Below are positions 25,101-36,477 of a stretch of DNA of 64,000 nt, in pieces. The DNA is from Phlebiopsis flavidoalba. Its lineage: Eukaryota > Basidiomycota > Agaricomycetes > Polyporales > Phanerochaetaceae. The notes under the pieces are model-generated. The model searched no databases. It saw only the letters and a list, made by a program, of their open reading frames with translations, and was not told the DNA's origin. The position numbers and the translations under genes were made by a program. The stretch is from positions 124,001 to 188,000 of the forward strand of contig JAOCPU010000045.1 of assembly GCA_035772785.1 (NCBI GenBank). The letters are read 5' to 3'. Numbering within the stretch: position 1 is the stretch's first letter; each line of letters opens with the position of its first letter.

Positions 25101-25915
25101 ACGTTCCGCGATTCCGGTGAGTGACACATAAGAGCCTTCTCGTTGACACTTATTGGAAACATACCTTAGTGGTGAAGAAAATTGAAAAGACTATCGGTAT
25201 GTTTCTATGGCGGACCTACCTGCGATCGTTCTCATTCGTATTACAAGAGAAGATTCCTGGGCTTGGTGCGTTGATCCGAAAAACTCATGGACGGTATCTC
25301 GGGTACGTTTTGCACCTAAGAGAATTCGGAATGAACTATTGACAGATCGCAAAGTCTTCGTGTTCACAACGCTTGAGGTATCGTAATACTCAAGGTTACC
25401 CTAATTGGTTCGGGACCTGACCATACTTCCGCAGCCTTTCCTGAAGCCGCTCATGAAGACAGCTACCGCTCAACTAATGGCCGCTTCTGGGGAAGTCATC
25501 AACCAACAAGATCAGTATGAGGTCTTTAACGACCCTCCCAAGAGCTGTGAGTGGGAAGCCTTTTATAACCACAAAGTACTTCATCCAATAAGCGCATATA
25601 GTCCGATCCGACAACTTCATTCTTGAGTAACAGATCACTTTGTGTGCGTGCGGGTCAGAGTGCATTGTCCCAAAATTGACGATAAGCTAGAATCTCATTC
25701 TAAACGAACCCTGCTGGAAATCTTGGCAAAAAATTGTGTTGGTGAGTCCGATGAGACAAAAGAATATCTCTATTGATGACTTTATAAATGTGTCATAGAA
25801 AACACAGCAGTGAGCTGGGTCGTAAAAGCTTGGATGACTCCTCTATCAACGTTTCATCAAGTCAGCGGAAGACATTCTCTCCTGCCTGTACGTCGAACAA
25901 GAGACCGTTTGCATC
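22150..25915. other. 3.8 kb with no recognised gene
   Basis: Open frames on both strands reach 205 codons (24418-25035, plus) but show no known domain. A few plus-strand stretches look protein-like, such as DLNKELDKARANSRANDTRR near 24840-24900 and EVFNDPPKSCEWEAFYNHKV near 25520-25575. They could be exons of an unknown gene leading into the next one, or remnants of a mobile element. No terminal repeats were seen. Confidence 0.35.
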
Positions 25916-27085
25916 ATGTCACTCACTAGCCGTATAGCTTCCACCCTGACTTTCACGATCCCCCCTTCCAGAAAATCCAAGCCGAGAATGATGGCGTACA
26001 TGCAGAGCTGTGGTTCAAAGTCTCAGGGGCACCGCCAGCACGAAACTTTTGAATCGCCTTTCCAAGGAAAGTTGTCCGGAATCATCAGAATATCCGTCTT
26101 GCTGGAGATGGTGGACAGTCCGCGGCCCAAGGCACTTACGCCCAAACTGCTGGTGTCCAGGCGCAGCACGGACATCCAGAATTATGTTAGCGGTTATACC
26201 AGTAGTAGGGCTCTGCCGCTGGTTTCCTTGGGAAACTCAGCAACTCAAATGCGGCTCAAAGCGGCCAGGTAGGAGGGCCTCGTTGGAAACCTAGCTCACT
26301 TGGGCTCAAGCGTGGGGGGGCGGCAGGCGGAGGCGGCGGTGGGTGACGGGCGGCCATAATTCGGGCAGCTTCATGGGATGGTGGTCTAGGCAATTTTACG
26401 CCTGGCGTGGCTCCGGTGGGTCGTCATCTGGTAATGGTCATGGTCATGGAAAGCGGGGGCTATATGGAAACATCGGGGGTGGTATGATGGGCGAAGCTTC
26501 CTCCTTCCCCTCAACCAGTTTGGCGGACGCACTCGCGATATCGGCGGCGAAGGTTACCAGCGCGACAGTCCTGCTCCCGGTATCCCTAGTACCCGCTTCG
26601 CCTCCCGGTAGCAGTACACAAACCTGTTTTCCCTGGAGGGTCCATCGTCCCCCAGGCAGCCCCGGACAATCGTCTCACCCATACCCTGGTAGCGCACCCA
26701 GTCCCTCTTTCCCGGGCAGCTCGTCAGGACCTGGGCTACCTCGGTGCGTCGACCTATCCGGGTGTCAGGGAGCCTCACCATCCTTCCCGCCTGATTCCCC
26801 ACCCACCGTCAATCGAGCTACGCACCTTCATATGGAGCACCGCCCGAGCCAAGCTACGGCGTGGATATGGGGTCAAGTTTGTCGTACGCTCCCCTCCTGG
26901 CCCGCCGGGTGGCGGACTGGCTTCCCAGGTGGCCCTGATTTCCCAGGAGCTCCTGGAGGCGGGCACTAGGGTTCCCAGATATTGTGCCCAACACGTACGG
27001 AGGAGGACCTCCACAATTCCCACCTGGGCCTCCAGGATACGGAGGGCCCCCACCTCCTGTGGCCCACGCCGTACCCGGATACTGA
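25916..27085 (+). CDS. Hypothetical protein with Pro/Gly/Tyr-rich disordered tail
   Basis: The plus strand reads PPFQKIQAENDGVHAELWFK (about 25970-26030), then across frames NIRLAGDGGQSAAQGTYAQT (about 26090-26150). A glycine run follows near 26310, then a long tail such as SHPYPGSAPSPSFPGSSSGP, SSYAPSYGAPPEPSYGVDMG and GGGPPQFPPGPPGYGGPPPP, ending at VAHAVPGY and a stop at 27083-27085. The Tyr spacing favours the plus strand. A minus-strand frame over the same bases is also Gly/Pro-rich because GGN and CCN codons mirror each other. The family is unknown and the start is not fixed. At least four frame changes are needed. Confidence 0.4.
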
Positions 27086-27338
27086 GCTTCACGTCCCTCA
27101 TAAACAAATCGGTCGTGGTTAGGTAATTCGCGTCGCGCCCCGAACCGTCTCTGTAGGGACAACTATGTATGTACCATTAGGCCGCTTACTACAGACATAG
27201 TGTTATAGCGCTATCGTACTATTGTACACATTCCAAGCACAGTAAATATTATCAAGAAGAAGTTATGCGCAGCGCGACCGAAACGGACTGAGGCTGTCAT
27301 CATCAATTTCGAGTACTTTCCAATCATCTGCATAATTT

Positions 27339-29633
27339 TTAAGTGGATGCTTTCCTCAGAGCCTCAGCCTCGAGCTCATTTTTAGCGGTTGCAGGTCCCA
27401 GCCCCGCGATAGCCCACCCGAACGCAGTGCCTGTCTTTGTCCTTGCCGAGGGTTTGTTGGGTCCACTGTCGGGGAGTTCGGTGCCTGCTAACAAGACATG
27501 AGATCGCGTTCCATATCAAGTATGAAGAACTTACCTCTTCGTCGCGGTATGGCGTGAATGCACGTGGAGGGTCCTCGTCTCTGAATACCGAGATTTTTTC
27601 CCTTTGTCTTGACTGTTGAAGTATCATCAGGTAAATGGTCAGGCTCGTCACAGGAACACGGATATTTTTGCGTTCAGCTTCTTGGGCTCTGATGAGGTAG
27701 AGGATTGTGCAGCGTCTGAATCGCGAAATACTGCTAGCTTCCCTTTCGATGGTCTGGGAAGTAAGTCTGTCTCGCCGCCCGAAGGATCGTCGCGGAACAC
27801 CGCAATAGGACTCTTAGACTTGATGCTCTGCGCGGCTGTGGCTTGGGCTCTATCGCCGGTTCGTTCGATAACTTCAGGGTCCTCATCACGGAAAATCGCT
27901 AGTTTTCCCCTTAGATGGTTTGGACGCGCTAGTGGTGCTTGGTGGCTCATCACGAAATACCGCAATAGAGCTCTTCGATTTGCTACCACGCGCTTTGGGC
28001 TCTGGCGCGGGATCGGATGCTGCCTGAGCCTCTTCATCCCGGAAGACAGGCATGACGCTTTTCCCCGGTGTCTTGGCCGATTTTTGGTCGCCGCCTTGCC
28101 CTTGGATGAGTGGGCCACATCAGTACGTGAGGACTTAGGCTCGTCGCGAAATACAGCAATTGGACTTTTACTCGCAAACATATTTGCTGCTGGGAGCTTT
28201 TCTGACGTACTGGCAGCTATCGTTGAAGAGGATGATGCATCGCAAAATACGGGGATGGATGACTTCGTTGAGAATTTCGCCTTCTTTGGGGCGGGAGCAG
28301 CAATGCGTTCCTCTTCACGAATGACGGCTAGAGTCTTTCCGCCCGTTGCGTCGGAGGTGGTCGATGGAGCTGGTGGGGAAAGGTATTTTCGCGGGGCTGT
28401 CCTCATCCTGCGCTGTGTGCTCAACCTCAACAGGAGCTGGATCTCGATAAACACTGATCTTCGAGACGGAGGAAAAAAGGAAACTACACGCGCCATGCGA
28501 AGGACCGCAGCGCGATGCGCTCTGCTTGATTGTCGGAGAGTGGTTCCCCGCAGCCTTAGTAGCCTCCTTGACATTCTCTTTGATGCGAGACTTGCGTGTA
28601 CCCAGATAGATCCGCCCACGGAGAGGTGTCAACCTCCTCATTAATTGTCTCAGGAGTGGGGGCAGTGTCTGGAGTTGGATCTACAAAGACTTGTATACGT
28701 GCGTTTGCCTGGGACCGAGTGTTATGCTGCGGGATTGTCGGTGTGGCAGAGGGTGCGGCAGATCCTGCACGGGAGCCAGTACGAGTGGTACGCGTGGAGC
28801 TTCTGGAGGAGGTTGCCTCGCCTAGAGCTTTGCGCCGAGTAGTAGAAGGAGGTGTGGAGCTAGCTGCTGCCTCAGGATGCTCTTCTGTGGGGTGGCAACT
28901 TGGCGAAGCCATCATGCGCTTTCTGGAAGTCTGCGTACTTGGATTCTAAGCGTTCCATGGGAGTGGCTTTGCGTGCAATGCCTACACGATAAGTCTCGTC
29001 GGCTTGCGTTTTCCTGTCAATTCGGCATCAGTGGTCTGCATTAGGGTAGACGATCTTCTACACACCTCCCGGCTCGCTCGAGGGCGATCGCAAACTCTTC
29101 ATAAAACAGCGCATGCGAGGTACCCCCAATTTCGTTCACCATGCAAAACTTGAAGATGATTGCAGGTTTCTCCACGTAACTGGCGTAAAGTACCCAGAGC
29201 TTCAGGTAGCGGAGGTCCCCACGCCACTTCCCACCTTGGTGATCCTTCAGCACGCGTGTTGCCTCCTCGAGCAGTTCCAGCAGACCACTTTCAGCACTGT
29301 GTCCCTTGAGGGTAGTTCTCTCACCACCCAGTTCACATATTGGCAATATGCTTCCAACGGATCTGTCCCTTCCATGTCTGTGCTTCCATCGTCATTCACT
29401 GTCCTCCCCAGGTAAAGAGTTCTCCATAGCAAGTTCCACGTTCATACGCAAGCGATTCCGAGCAGCGCAAGACGAACCGTCGCGTTGAGCGTGAGGTGTA
29501 GAGATAGGATGGCGGAGAGAGCAGTGACCCGTCTGCCCCGCGCAAGTGGCTGGATGTTCTCCTTAGCTGCTTCCAAAACATCGCAGTCTACGATGACAGG
29601 TGTGTTGTCCTCCTGTTCCGTGTCTGTTGGCAT
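27339..29633 (-). CDS. MAD3: Mad3/BubR1-type spindle assembly checkpoint protein
   Basis: Mad3 is the pseudosubstrate arm of the mitotic checkpoint complex: with Mad2 and Bub3 it blocks Cdc20-APC/C until kinetochores attach. ATG at 29633 gives a short acidic leader and the first KEN box in AAKENIQPLARGRR (29556-29564). The Mad3/Bub1 TPR region follows (YCQYVNWVVREL; LLELLEEATRVLKD; RYLKLWVLYASYVEKPAIIF; GTSHALFYEEFAIALERAGR) at about 29041-29430. A second KEN box lies in SRIKENVKEATKAAG (28573-28581). The rest is disordered and carries about twelve ABBA-like motifs down to 27574, then FTPYRDEE and a last exon ending ELEAEALRKAST with a stop at 27339-27341. There is no kinase domain, so it is Mad3-like rather than Bub1. 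Frameshifts lie near 28100, 27930 and 27650. Confidence 0.85.
27574..28699 (-). repeat. Array of about twelve ABBA-like motifs in Mad3
   Basis: Motif copies in coding order: RIQVFVDP (28676-28699), KISVYRDP (28438-28461), KTLAVIREE (28311-28337), SSIPVFCD (within 28236-28265), KSPIAVFRDEP (28137-28169), SVMPVFRDE (28033-28059), SSIAVFRDE (27946-27972), GKLAIFRDEDP (27876-27908), KSPIAVFRDD (27786-27815), GKLAVFRD (27720-27743), KISVF-RDE with a one-base insertion (27642-27668), and KISVFRDE (27574-27597). The core [IL]-x-[VI]-[FY]-R-[DE] fits the ABBA consensus [FILV]-x-[ILV]-[FHY]-x-[DE]. Confidence 0.8.
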
Positions 29634-29766
29634 GTCGATGTTGGGATATACTTGAGGTGAGATGAGAGACTAGTAGTGGAATAAGACAAAGTTCCAGAAG
29701 CCTGTGGCTCTACGGAAATGTAAGCGCCCAGAGAGGAACGGTATGAAACATATCACGTGATCGTGT

Positions 29767-29772
29767 ACGCGT
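29767..29772. promoter_or_regulatory. MCB-type element (ACGCGT) upstream of MAD3
   Basis: ACGCGT lies 134 bases before the MAD3 start, in the 314-base gap to the next gene. A related GACGCGC (as GCGCGTC) lies about 30 bases further upstream. MCB elements bind the MBF factor for G1/S-timed transcription in fungi. One hexamer is weak evidence. Confidence 0.35.
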
Positions 29773-29947
29773 TTGATGGGGAGGCCCCAGGGTCGGCAGG
29801 CGCGTCTTCGAATCGGCACATAGGGAGGATTCACTGCTGACATCTATGATATAGACTTCACTACGCAGAGTAACTCAGAAGGGCGAGTCTATTGCGCATT
29901 GCGTCTGATCCTGGTATATAGATAGTAAACCTGAAGTAACGATCTAC

Positions 29948-32900
29948 TCATTCGAAGATATCGGTAGCATAGCGATCGACAGTGGCGCGCTCGAAAGCCG
30001 CTGCCGCCTCCTCGTCTGAGAGGTTCTTCACCTCCTTGATTATTGCCGTCAAAGCATCCTTGACACCCCGTGCAACTTTGCCCGAGCCGCAGACAAACCA
30101 CTGCAAAATACTGTCAGATATCTAGAGAAATGAAGGCAGAACTTGACTGGACCGACCTTCGCACAACGGCGGCTCTCGTAAGGACCATCCAGAGATCGGC
30201 GATCATGCCAAATACGGCTACATAGTTGTCAGCGGCCAAATATCTTGGGGGGTATACGTAGGGACTTACTCTTGAACATACTTGCACCCTTCTGACTTTT
30301 CAGGTGCCCTCGAGAACGCAGGTGCAGCTCAACCACACCGAGCGCTTCCCACTCCTTCAGGTCCGACTCCCCGTACAAGTAATCCTCCTCGGGCTTCCTA
30401 CAACCAAAGAAGAGCAACACTTTTCCGACTTCGCGTCCTGCCTTCTTCTGTAGCGCGCGCTCTTGGAGGAATCCACGCATAGGCGCAAGACCCGATCCCG
30501 CACAGAAAAGCACGAGAGGTGTACGTGGGTCTTGTGGGAGGTGGAACGCCGTGCTCGATGCACGCACGGCCATTTGGACCTTGTCGCCTGGACGTAAAGC
30601 CGCGAGGTCCGTCGATGCGACTCCGAGGAAAGGCTCTTTGCGACCAGAGATGGCGGGCGCGTCAATGACGCTGATTGTGAGAGTCACTCGCTGGGAGTTC
30701 CAAAGCAGGTGGGTGGGTGGGGGAGGAGGAAATTGAGTATTGACGTATGCGCATCGCCGGGAGGAGGGATAGATATGCAGAAAATGTGTGAGCTTGAGGT
30801 CAGGATGTTCCTCGAGGATGTCGAGAATGCTACGGCGGCGACCGAGCACTTCATCGTTATATGAGTCAAGGTATGCTTGGAGGGTGGTTTTGGTGGCATC
30901 TGAGCTCTCGCAGTCCAATAAAGCACGGATATCTCTGGTCGTAGCGGGCTGAGATAGTTCAACATATCCGGAGAGGAGCTCGAAGGTCGAGATCTGCCTT
31001 CCGACTGGAAGAGAGCTGGGTCCTGGTGACGAAAGAACGATCTGCAATTGTAGTTGTTTAATGGTCACCTTCATCGTGTGAAAAGGTTCAATAATCACCT
31101 GCTGCTCTGGGAGTAGCCCGAATCGTGCCATGACGCGACGGACGTCGCGAGGGGGATTTGAAGGTAAGCTGCAAACCAAACGCGTTATGAAAATATTCGT
31201 CATGACCTCACTCTGAACTTACATGGCAAGATAGTCTCCGGGCGCGGCTCGTCACACCGACAGGAAGCTCAAATTCTAGGCGGACATTAAAACAATCAAA
31301 TAAAGAATTGGGACAGGCTCTTACCTATGTGCCTCTTCTCGGGCGCGCCTGGCGCAGTGAGAACTCGGTTCTCCACGACTGTGCCGAGAGCAGCATCGGA
31401 CTGACGAAGGTCAGCAGCCCGGGAGGTGCCCTCATCGACGACCTCGACCTTCAACCCCGCATCCGAGGTGCCATCCCACGGAAGTATTGTACTCCTGCCG
31501 AGGTATTAAACGGATGTCATTTGAGAGTAGACGTGACGCACTTTGGTCAGAACCTCCCAGAGTTTCGTCTCCCAGGCATCAAACGCTTCGAAGAACTCTG
31601 CACCGCCTGCGTCACCTTCGCCACGGTCGATCAGCCGCGTGGCCCCCTCGTTCTTCGATCGTTCGGTCGGTCAAGGTTGGGATGCGTTGATATGTCCGTA
31701 CCCAGTCGTGGTGGCCACAGCCGAACACAGCGTATCGGACGTTTTCGAGCTCCTTGCCCTGCAGCCGGGTGAGCCATTCCATGAAATGGGCTGCGTTGTC
31801 CGCGGGTTCGCCTGTCCCGATGTTCAGGCCATTTGGAAAGCGAGTGTATAGAACAAAGCTTACCCTCGAATGACGCGCAGACAATGATGATGGGACCATC
31901 GGTCGGTAGATGCTCCGCGGCGGAATCCAAAGTGCCCATAGTGGCGCGGAAACCTATGCTCCGTGACATCCTGCATTCTGACACGGTTTGCATTGAAACT
32001 CACCATATGCAGCAGCAGCGTCATTTTGGCGATGCGCTGGGCAAAGCTCTCCGACGGCGCGGGTACCGGTGTTGGACCCATACAAAACGTACATCGGCAG
32101 TTTGGCCTCGAGGTCGGCAGCCGTTGCGGATGCGGCAGCTTTCACATTCTCGGTTGAATTGACGCCAAACGCGACTCTCGATGGGATAGCCAGAAGGCGG
32201 TTCTTACCCTCACGCGGGATAGCGTGAATGTAGAAATTAGCGGGCTTGATGGTGAGTGACTGCTTGAGCGCGAGCGTGTGTACTGAGGGTCGTCAAATAC
32301 GAAGTCAAATTTCTGGAGCAGCATCGCGAGGGCTATTATGGCTTCTTGCCAAGCGAATGGTCGTCCCTAAGGAAAAACTATTGGTGCTGCGCTTTCCTGG
32401 GAAGTTACAAATCGAACTCACAATGCATGCCCTCATACCAAACCCGAAGGGCTGCCAAGAATTAGGCTATGGGATATGTTCAGCCTTAGTTCATCGTATA
32501 TCCGTGTGTAGGACTCGTACTGGTAAAGCTTCAAATTTACCGTCCAGCATGCGTTCGGGGCGGAAGTCATTAGCCTGCATAGTAAGTTCAGTATTCGCCT
32601 GCAAAGCAGCATATAGTCACCCACATCATCACCCCACACTGCCAAGTCAGTGTGGCACACCATCGTGTTGATCACAACGGGAGTGATCCTTGGAATGAAA
32701 TACTTTTCCCCCGCCGATAACTGTGTCCTCAGCGGCCTTGACCACACGGACCGGTGCAGTAGGATTCAAACGCAGGGCCTCGCGCATGACAGCTGATCTC
32801 GCGATTCAGTTACGTATCGAGCTAACCAATCGGGGACTAACCTTCAATATACTTAAGCTTTGGGATATCGGTCAACTGGATCTCCTGGTCACCAGGATCT

Positions 32901-34367
32901 CGTCAACCTCGTTATGGGCTTTACGCATGGCCTCCGGGTTTTTGATGAGGTGATACAAACAGAATGTCAACAGACCTAAAGCAGGGGGGTCAGTGTCCGC
33001 TCCAATGGAGCTTCTAAGTATCCCACCAGAAGTCGTCTCATGGCCTGTTCGATGGGGTCAGGGTTTTGCATACATGGTCCTTGGGAAGACGTAACGGACG
33101 TACCTGCGATCAGGAACGTGAGGAGCTGCGCAAGAGGAAGACATCAGTGATTGTTCATCGGGGTGAGCGCCAAAATGCTTTACGTTGTGTCTGATATTCT
33201 CGTCTGACAAGGTTTCGCCAGTCTTGGGATCCTTGGAGTAGAGCATTGAGTTCAACAAATCCTTCTTGTCTGTCGGACTTCGTCTGCGTTCCGCAATGAC
33301 TGTGAAACGGTCAGTCGGAGTTGATTACTATTGTAACAAGGGAAGAACTGACTTTCGTCTGCAAGTTCGGCCATAATCTTGATGTCTTGCTCATACTTGG
33401 CGGGTGTGTGCCCATCATCATGGAGTTGAGAAGCCCTGGGCGGTTGGCGCGCAGATTGCACTCCACGAGGAAGTCAACCATAGCCTGCACGAATGGATGA
33501 CTGCTGTCCTACACCGCCCGTGCTGCGGTTAGTGTTCGTCGTTTTGAGCCCCCGGTCTTCCACTCACTCTGTTAAAACGAGTTTTTAACCTGTTGATTGA
33601 TCCGTCAGAATGGAACATGGGTGCACTTAGGTCGGGTGTCAACACTTACCGATACGACATAAGAGCAGAGGCGCAATAGTATCGAGCGTCAGACGGGTGA
33701 AATCCTCCGCAGGATCGATCCGATGTTTTGGGCCAAACCTGGATGTAAGTGTCAATGCGTATGGGTTGATTTGTATTATTTAAGAGAGGCGGTGCCCAGC
33801 GCGTACCTCTCCCATTTCAAAACGAGCTGGGACGCGAGATCCAGCATGTCAGGGAACATGTCGCGAATTGATGCGGTACCAAAGGCAGGCATAAGAAGGC
33901 GGTCTATGGAAGGTAGTCAATGAATAAGAACATTATGGGCGCAGATTGCTCTTACGTGCAATGCCCCAATTGGGCTCCTCCTTGTACGCCTAGACCCACG
34001 CGTGTCAATGGACATTACGCGGATAACGGACGCATATATGCATCTCACAGTGAACAGACCATCCCCAATGGCATTGCGGGTAAGGACCAGAGGACCAGTC
34101 ACCGCTTTGTAGAATTTCTTGTCGTCGGACACGTCATTCTGAAGCGCGACCGTGCCGACAACGTAAGAGCGCCGTCCTGCAGAGTCATCGTAAAAAAAGC
34201 GAAGAGCGTAGATAGTATGCAATACACCCACCCAGGATGTTCAGCTCGAATATTTCACCGTACTGTTCACTGAGCAGACGGAAGGAGCGCAGAGGGACCT
34301 CGCGCTCAATTGAGGCAACATGGCCTAGAAGGGGTATAGACGGCGGTGTCGGGATGGTGGAGGTCAT
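29948..34367 (-). CDS. CYP505-type self-sufficient P450 / NADPH reductase fusion
   Basis: This fusion enzyme hydroxylates fatty acids near the omega end using NADPH, with no separate reductase. ATG at 34367 gives [20 protein letters not shown]. Heme-domain parts: [35 protein letters not shown] (about 33190-33255); [20 protein letters not shown]; and heme loop FGFGMRACI (near 32435-32455) with a splice just before the following G. Reductase parts: FMN loop LYGSNTGT (32062-32085), [20 protein letters not shown] (about 31680-31735), FAD/NADP module at 30229-31203 with [20 protein letters not shown] and [15 protein letters not shown], and the C-terminus [17 protein letters not shown] with a stop at 29948-29950. 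Length and order match fungal P450foxy/CYP505. Indels break several exons. It is probably microsomal-surface or cytosolic; no signal peptide is seen. Confidence 0.88.
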
Positions 34368-35147
34368 GTCTAGGACGATGTGGGGGTCAGATAGAGGCCT
34401 GCAACCTGCTGGAGGGTTCGAGTACTTTATATATACATAATATGGATCAGGACTTCCTCGAGAGAGATGATCTCATCGCGCGGGAGGACGCCTTGGTGCC
34501 CGGAGCAGAAAATGATGACCCACAGGGCTCATCTCGGCGGCACCCCAATTAGCCCCAACAACGAGTCTGGAAGAGTGACGACGATGTGCTTTATCGAATC
34601 AAAAAGCTGGACGGAGGACTCACCTCCGGCGAAGACACTCGGCCACCATACGCAAGGCGCCCGTCCTCACGTTGGCATCCCGGTTATCGAGTCACCGAAC
34701 CCGGTCATTCAAAAATTTACTTTTGCGTCTCTCGTCGCAGCAGGACAAACATTGAAGACATGACGACAGGGATTGAAGAATGTCGGGGCGAGAACATCGA
34801 GGCGGGAATTCAACATACGGCGGGGAGTGGCTGTGCATGCACGCTGATGTTCGCGGTCGTGAAACGGCATGTTTGACCACAGACGCGTCCATCTCACGCG
34901 ACTCTAGGCAACTGTCGCTGTATACCCCGATATCGGGAACTTGATTGCAAGGTTTCATGCCATGTAGAGATGCACTTACGGAGAGTGAGTCGTATCAGAA
35001 CGCGATAGACATGCACGCGACAAACAACAAACTACAAGTAAAATGCGTGCATTGAGCATATCAACCATGAGTACATTATGAGGGTATCTGTAGTCTATGT
35101 AAATCCCGAAAACAAGATAAATAGTCCGTGAAAGCAGAACGACCATC
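34368..35147. other. Spacer between CYP505 start and ERG6 end
   Basis: This is the promoter side of the CYP505 gene (a TATATATA stretch occurs near 34427-34436, about 60 bases upstream of its ATG) plus the 3' flank of ERG6. Short open frames carry no recognisable domain. Confidence 0.4.
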
Positions 35148-36477
35148 TTAAGCATCCAGAGGTTTCTTGCTGATGACAAGGTACATGGGTGTGAAGATCT
35201 GGAGGCGGAAATGTTAGTCAACGGAGAACAGAGCTGATTGCAGGTAACACACCTTCTGTTGACCGGTCTTCACCAGCGCGTCACCAGCAATTTTGAGGGT
35301 CTCGCAGACATCCCATGTACCCTTGGGAACAACGCCGACGGTCTCGAGCAAACGCAAGCCGTGATGCGACACAAACTTGCCACTTGTGCTTGTCCGCCAG
35401 CAGGTGAAGAACGTCCCACAGAGTTTGTGCCATAAAGACATCGCCTTCGAGAGGGTAATACACGTAACCTCATCGGGCCGCTCCGCGAGGTCTTCCTCAT
35501 GGAGGATCTCGAAGCCGACGTTTATCAACGCCTCACGAGCCTTCGCGATGGGCCGCATCTCGGGGATGCCGTTGCCGATCTCGATCTGGTGCGCGAGCTC
35601 CTTGTGCTCAGGGATGGACGGTCCCCACTTGTCGGTCATGCACCATTCGTAGAACACCGTGAACTGCGAGACTGTTAGTCGCGCTATGGACAATACCATT
35701 CAAACGTTTAGCTCACAATTCCTCCGGGCCTTCAACACCTTCTTGATTCTCGGAGGTACAAACGCCCTCACCACGACGAGCGCGTGAACAGTCGCCTCGA
35801 TGAGCATAGACTGCATCATTGTTAGACTGATAGAGTCAGGGTGTCAAAGCACGACCACATACCAGCGTCGAACGAGTTCTCGCCTAAACTGTTCAGACAA
35901 CTTCATGAAGGTCATCACCCTTGACGAACTCGATCTGGTCCTGAAGGCCAGCGTACTTGGTGTGCTTTGTTCGCACGAGTAATCTGGTACTCGTTGTTGT
36001 TGAGGCCCTAACATGAATTCACGATCCGCGAACCGCGCAATCTCACGCGCGCCGGACCGCCGACACCTTCGCAGCCGACGTCGAGCAGCGCATGCCTGGC
36101 TTGAAGCTGCATCTGCGCAGGCGAGGTAGTGTTCGTGGCGCGCGAGCGACGCGGCGAAGGACTCGCCCTTGTAGAAGCGCGAGAAGTGGAAGGAGCCCGA
36201 CCCAGGCGTATTCGTACAGAAGCGTCGCGCGAGCATCTTAGGTAGTAGGCCTGCTTAACAGTGTACAACGTGCCTTGCTCCCGTCGCCGCGTGAAAATTG
36301 CCACGCTACCGTTAACTCAATACAGTCCGTATAGCTGGTCACGTGACGATTGTTGGTGTCCGACGTCCCGTCTCGGGGGTCCTTGCTCATGTCGTTTTGT
36401 GCCAGAACTTCGTGTACGCCTCCATGCGGTTCTGCTGGGCGGCCGTCCTCGGTGAACGACATTCTTTTCGGTAGCAT
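35148..36477 (-). CDS. ERG6: Sterol 24-C-methyltransferase
   Basis: Erg6 transfers a methyl group from SAM to C-24 of the sterol side chain in ergosterol synthesis (ER, lipid droplets). The minus strand reads SFHFSRFYKGESFAASLARH (about 36130-36190), a SAM motif I read as LDVGCEGVGGPAR, FMKLSEQF, then YEWCMTDKWGPSIPEHKELA, QIEIGNGIPEMRPIAKAREA, GFEILHEEDLAERPDEV, TSGKFVSHHGLRLLETVGVV and PKGTWDVCETLKIAGDALVK. A last exon, FTPMYLVISKKPLDA, stops at 35148-35150. This is a full-family match. The start at 36477 (MLPKRMSFTEDGRPAEPHGG) is the best in-frame choice, but the leader is variable. Motif I usually reads DVGCGVGGPAR; the extra Glu here may be a base-call error. Frameshifts lie around 36100 and 35400. 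Confidence 0.87.

Noticed and set aside
27616..28644. Longest uninterrupted frame of the window on the plus strand (342 codons)
   Set aside because: It is antisense to the repeat-rich part of MAD3. The minus strand gives the repeated VFRDE motifs, a KEN box and collinearity with the TPR exons, while the plus reading has no domain.
29800..29830. CTTCGAATCGG box as a tRNA remnant
   Set aside because: It is an isolated box with no supporting stems.
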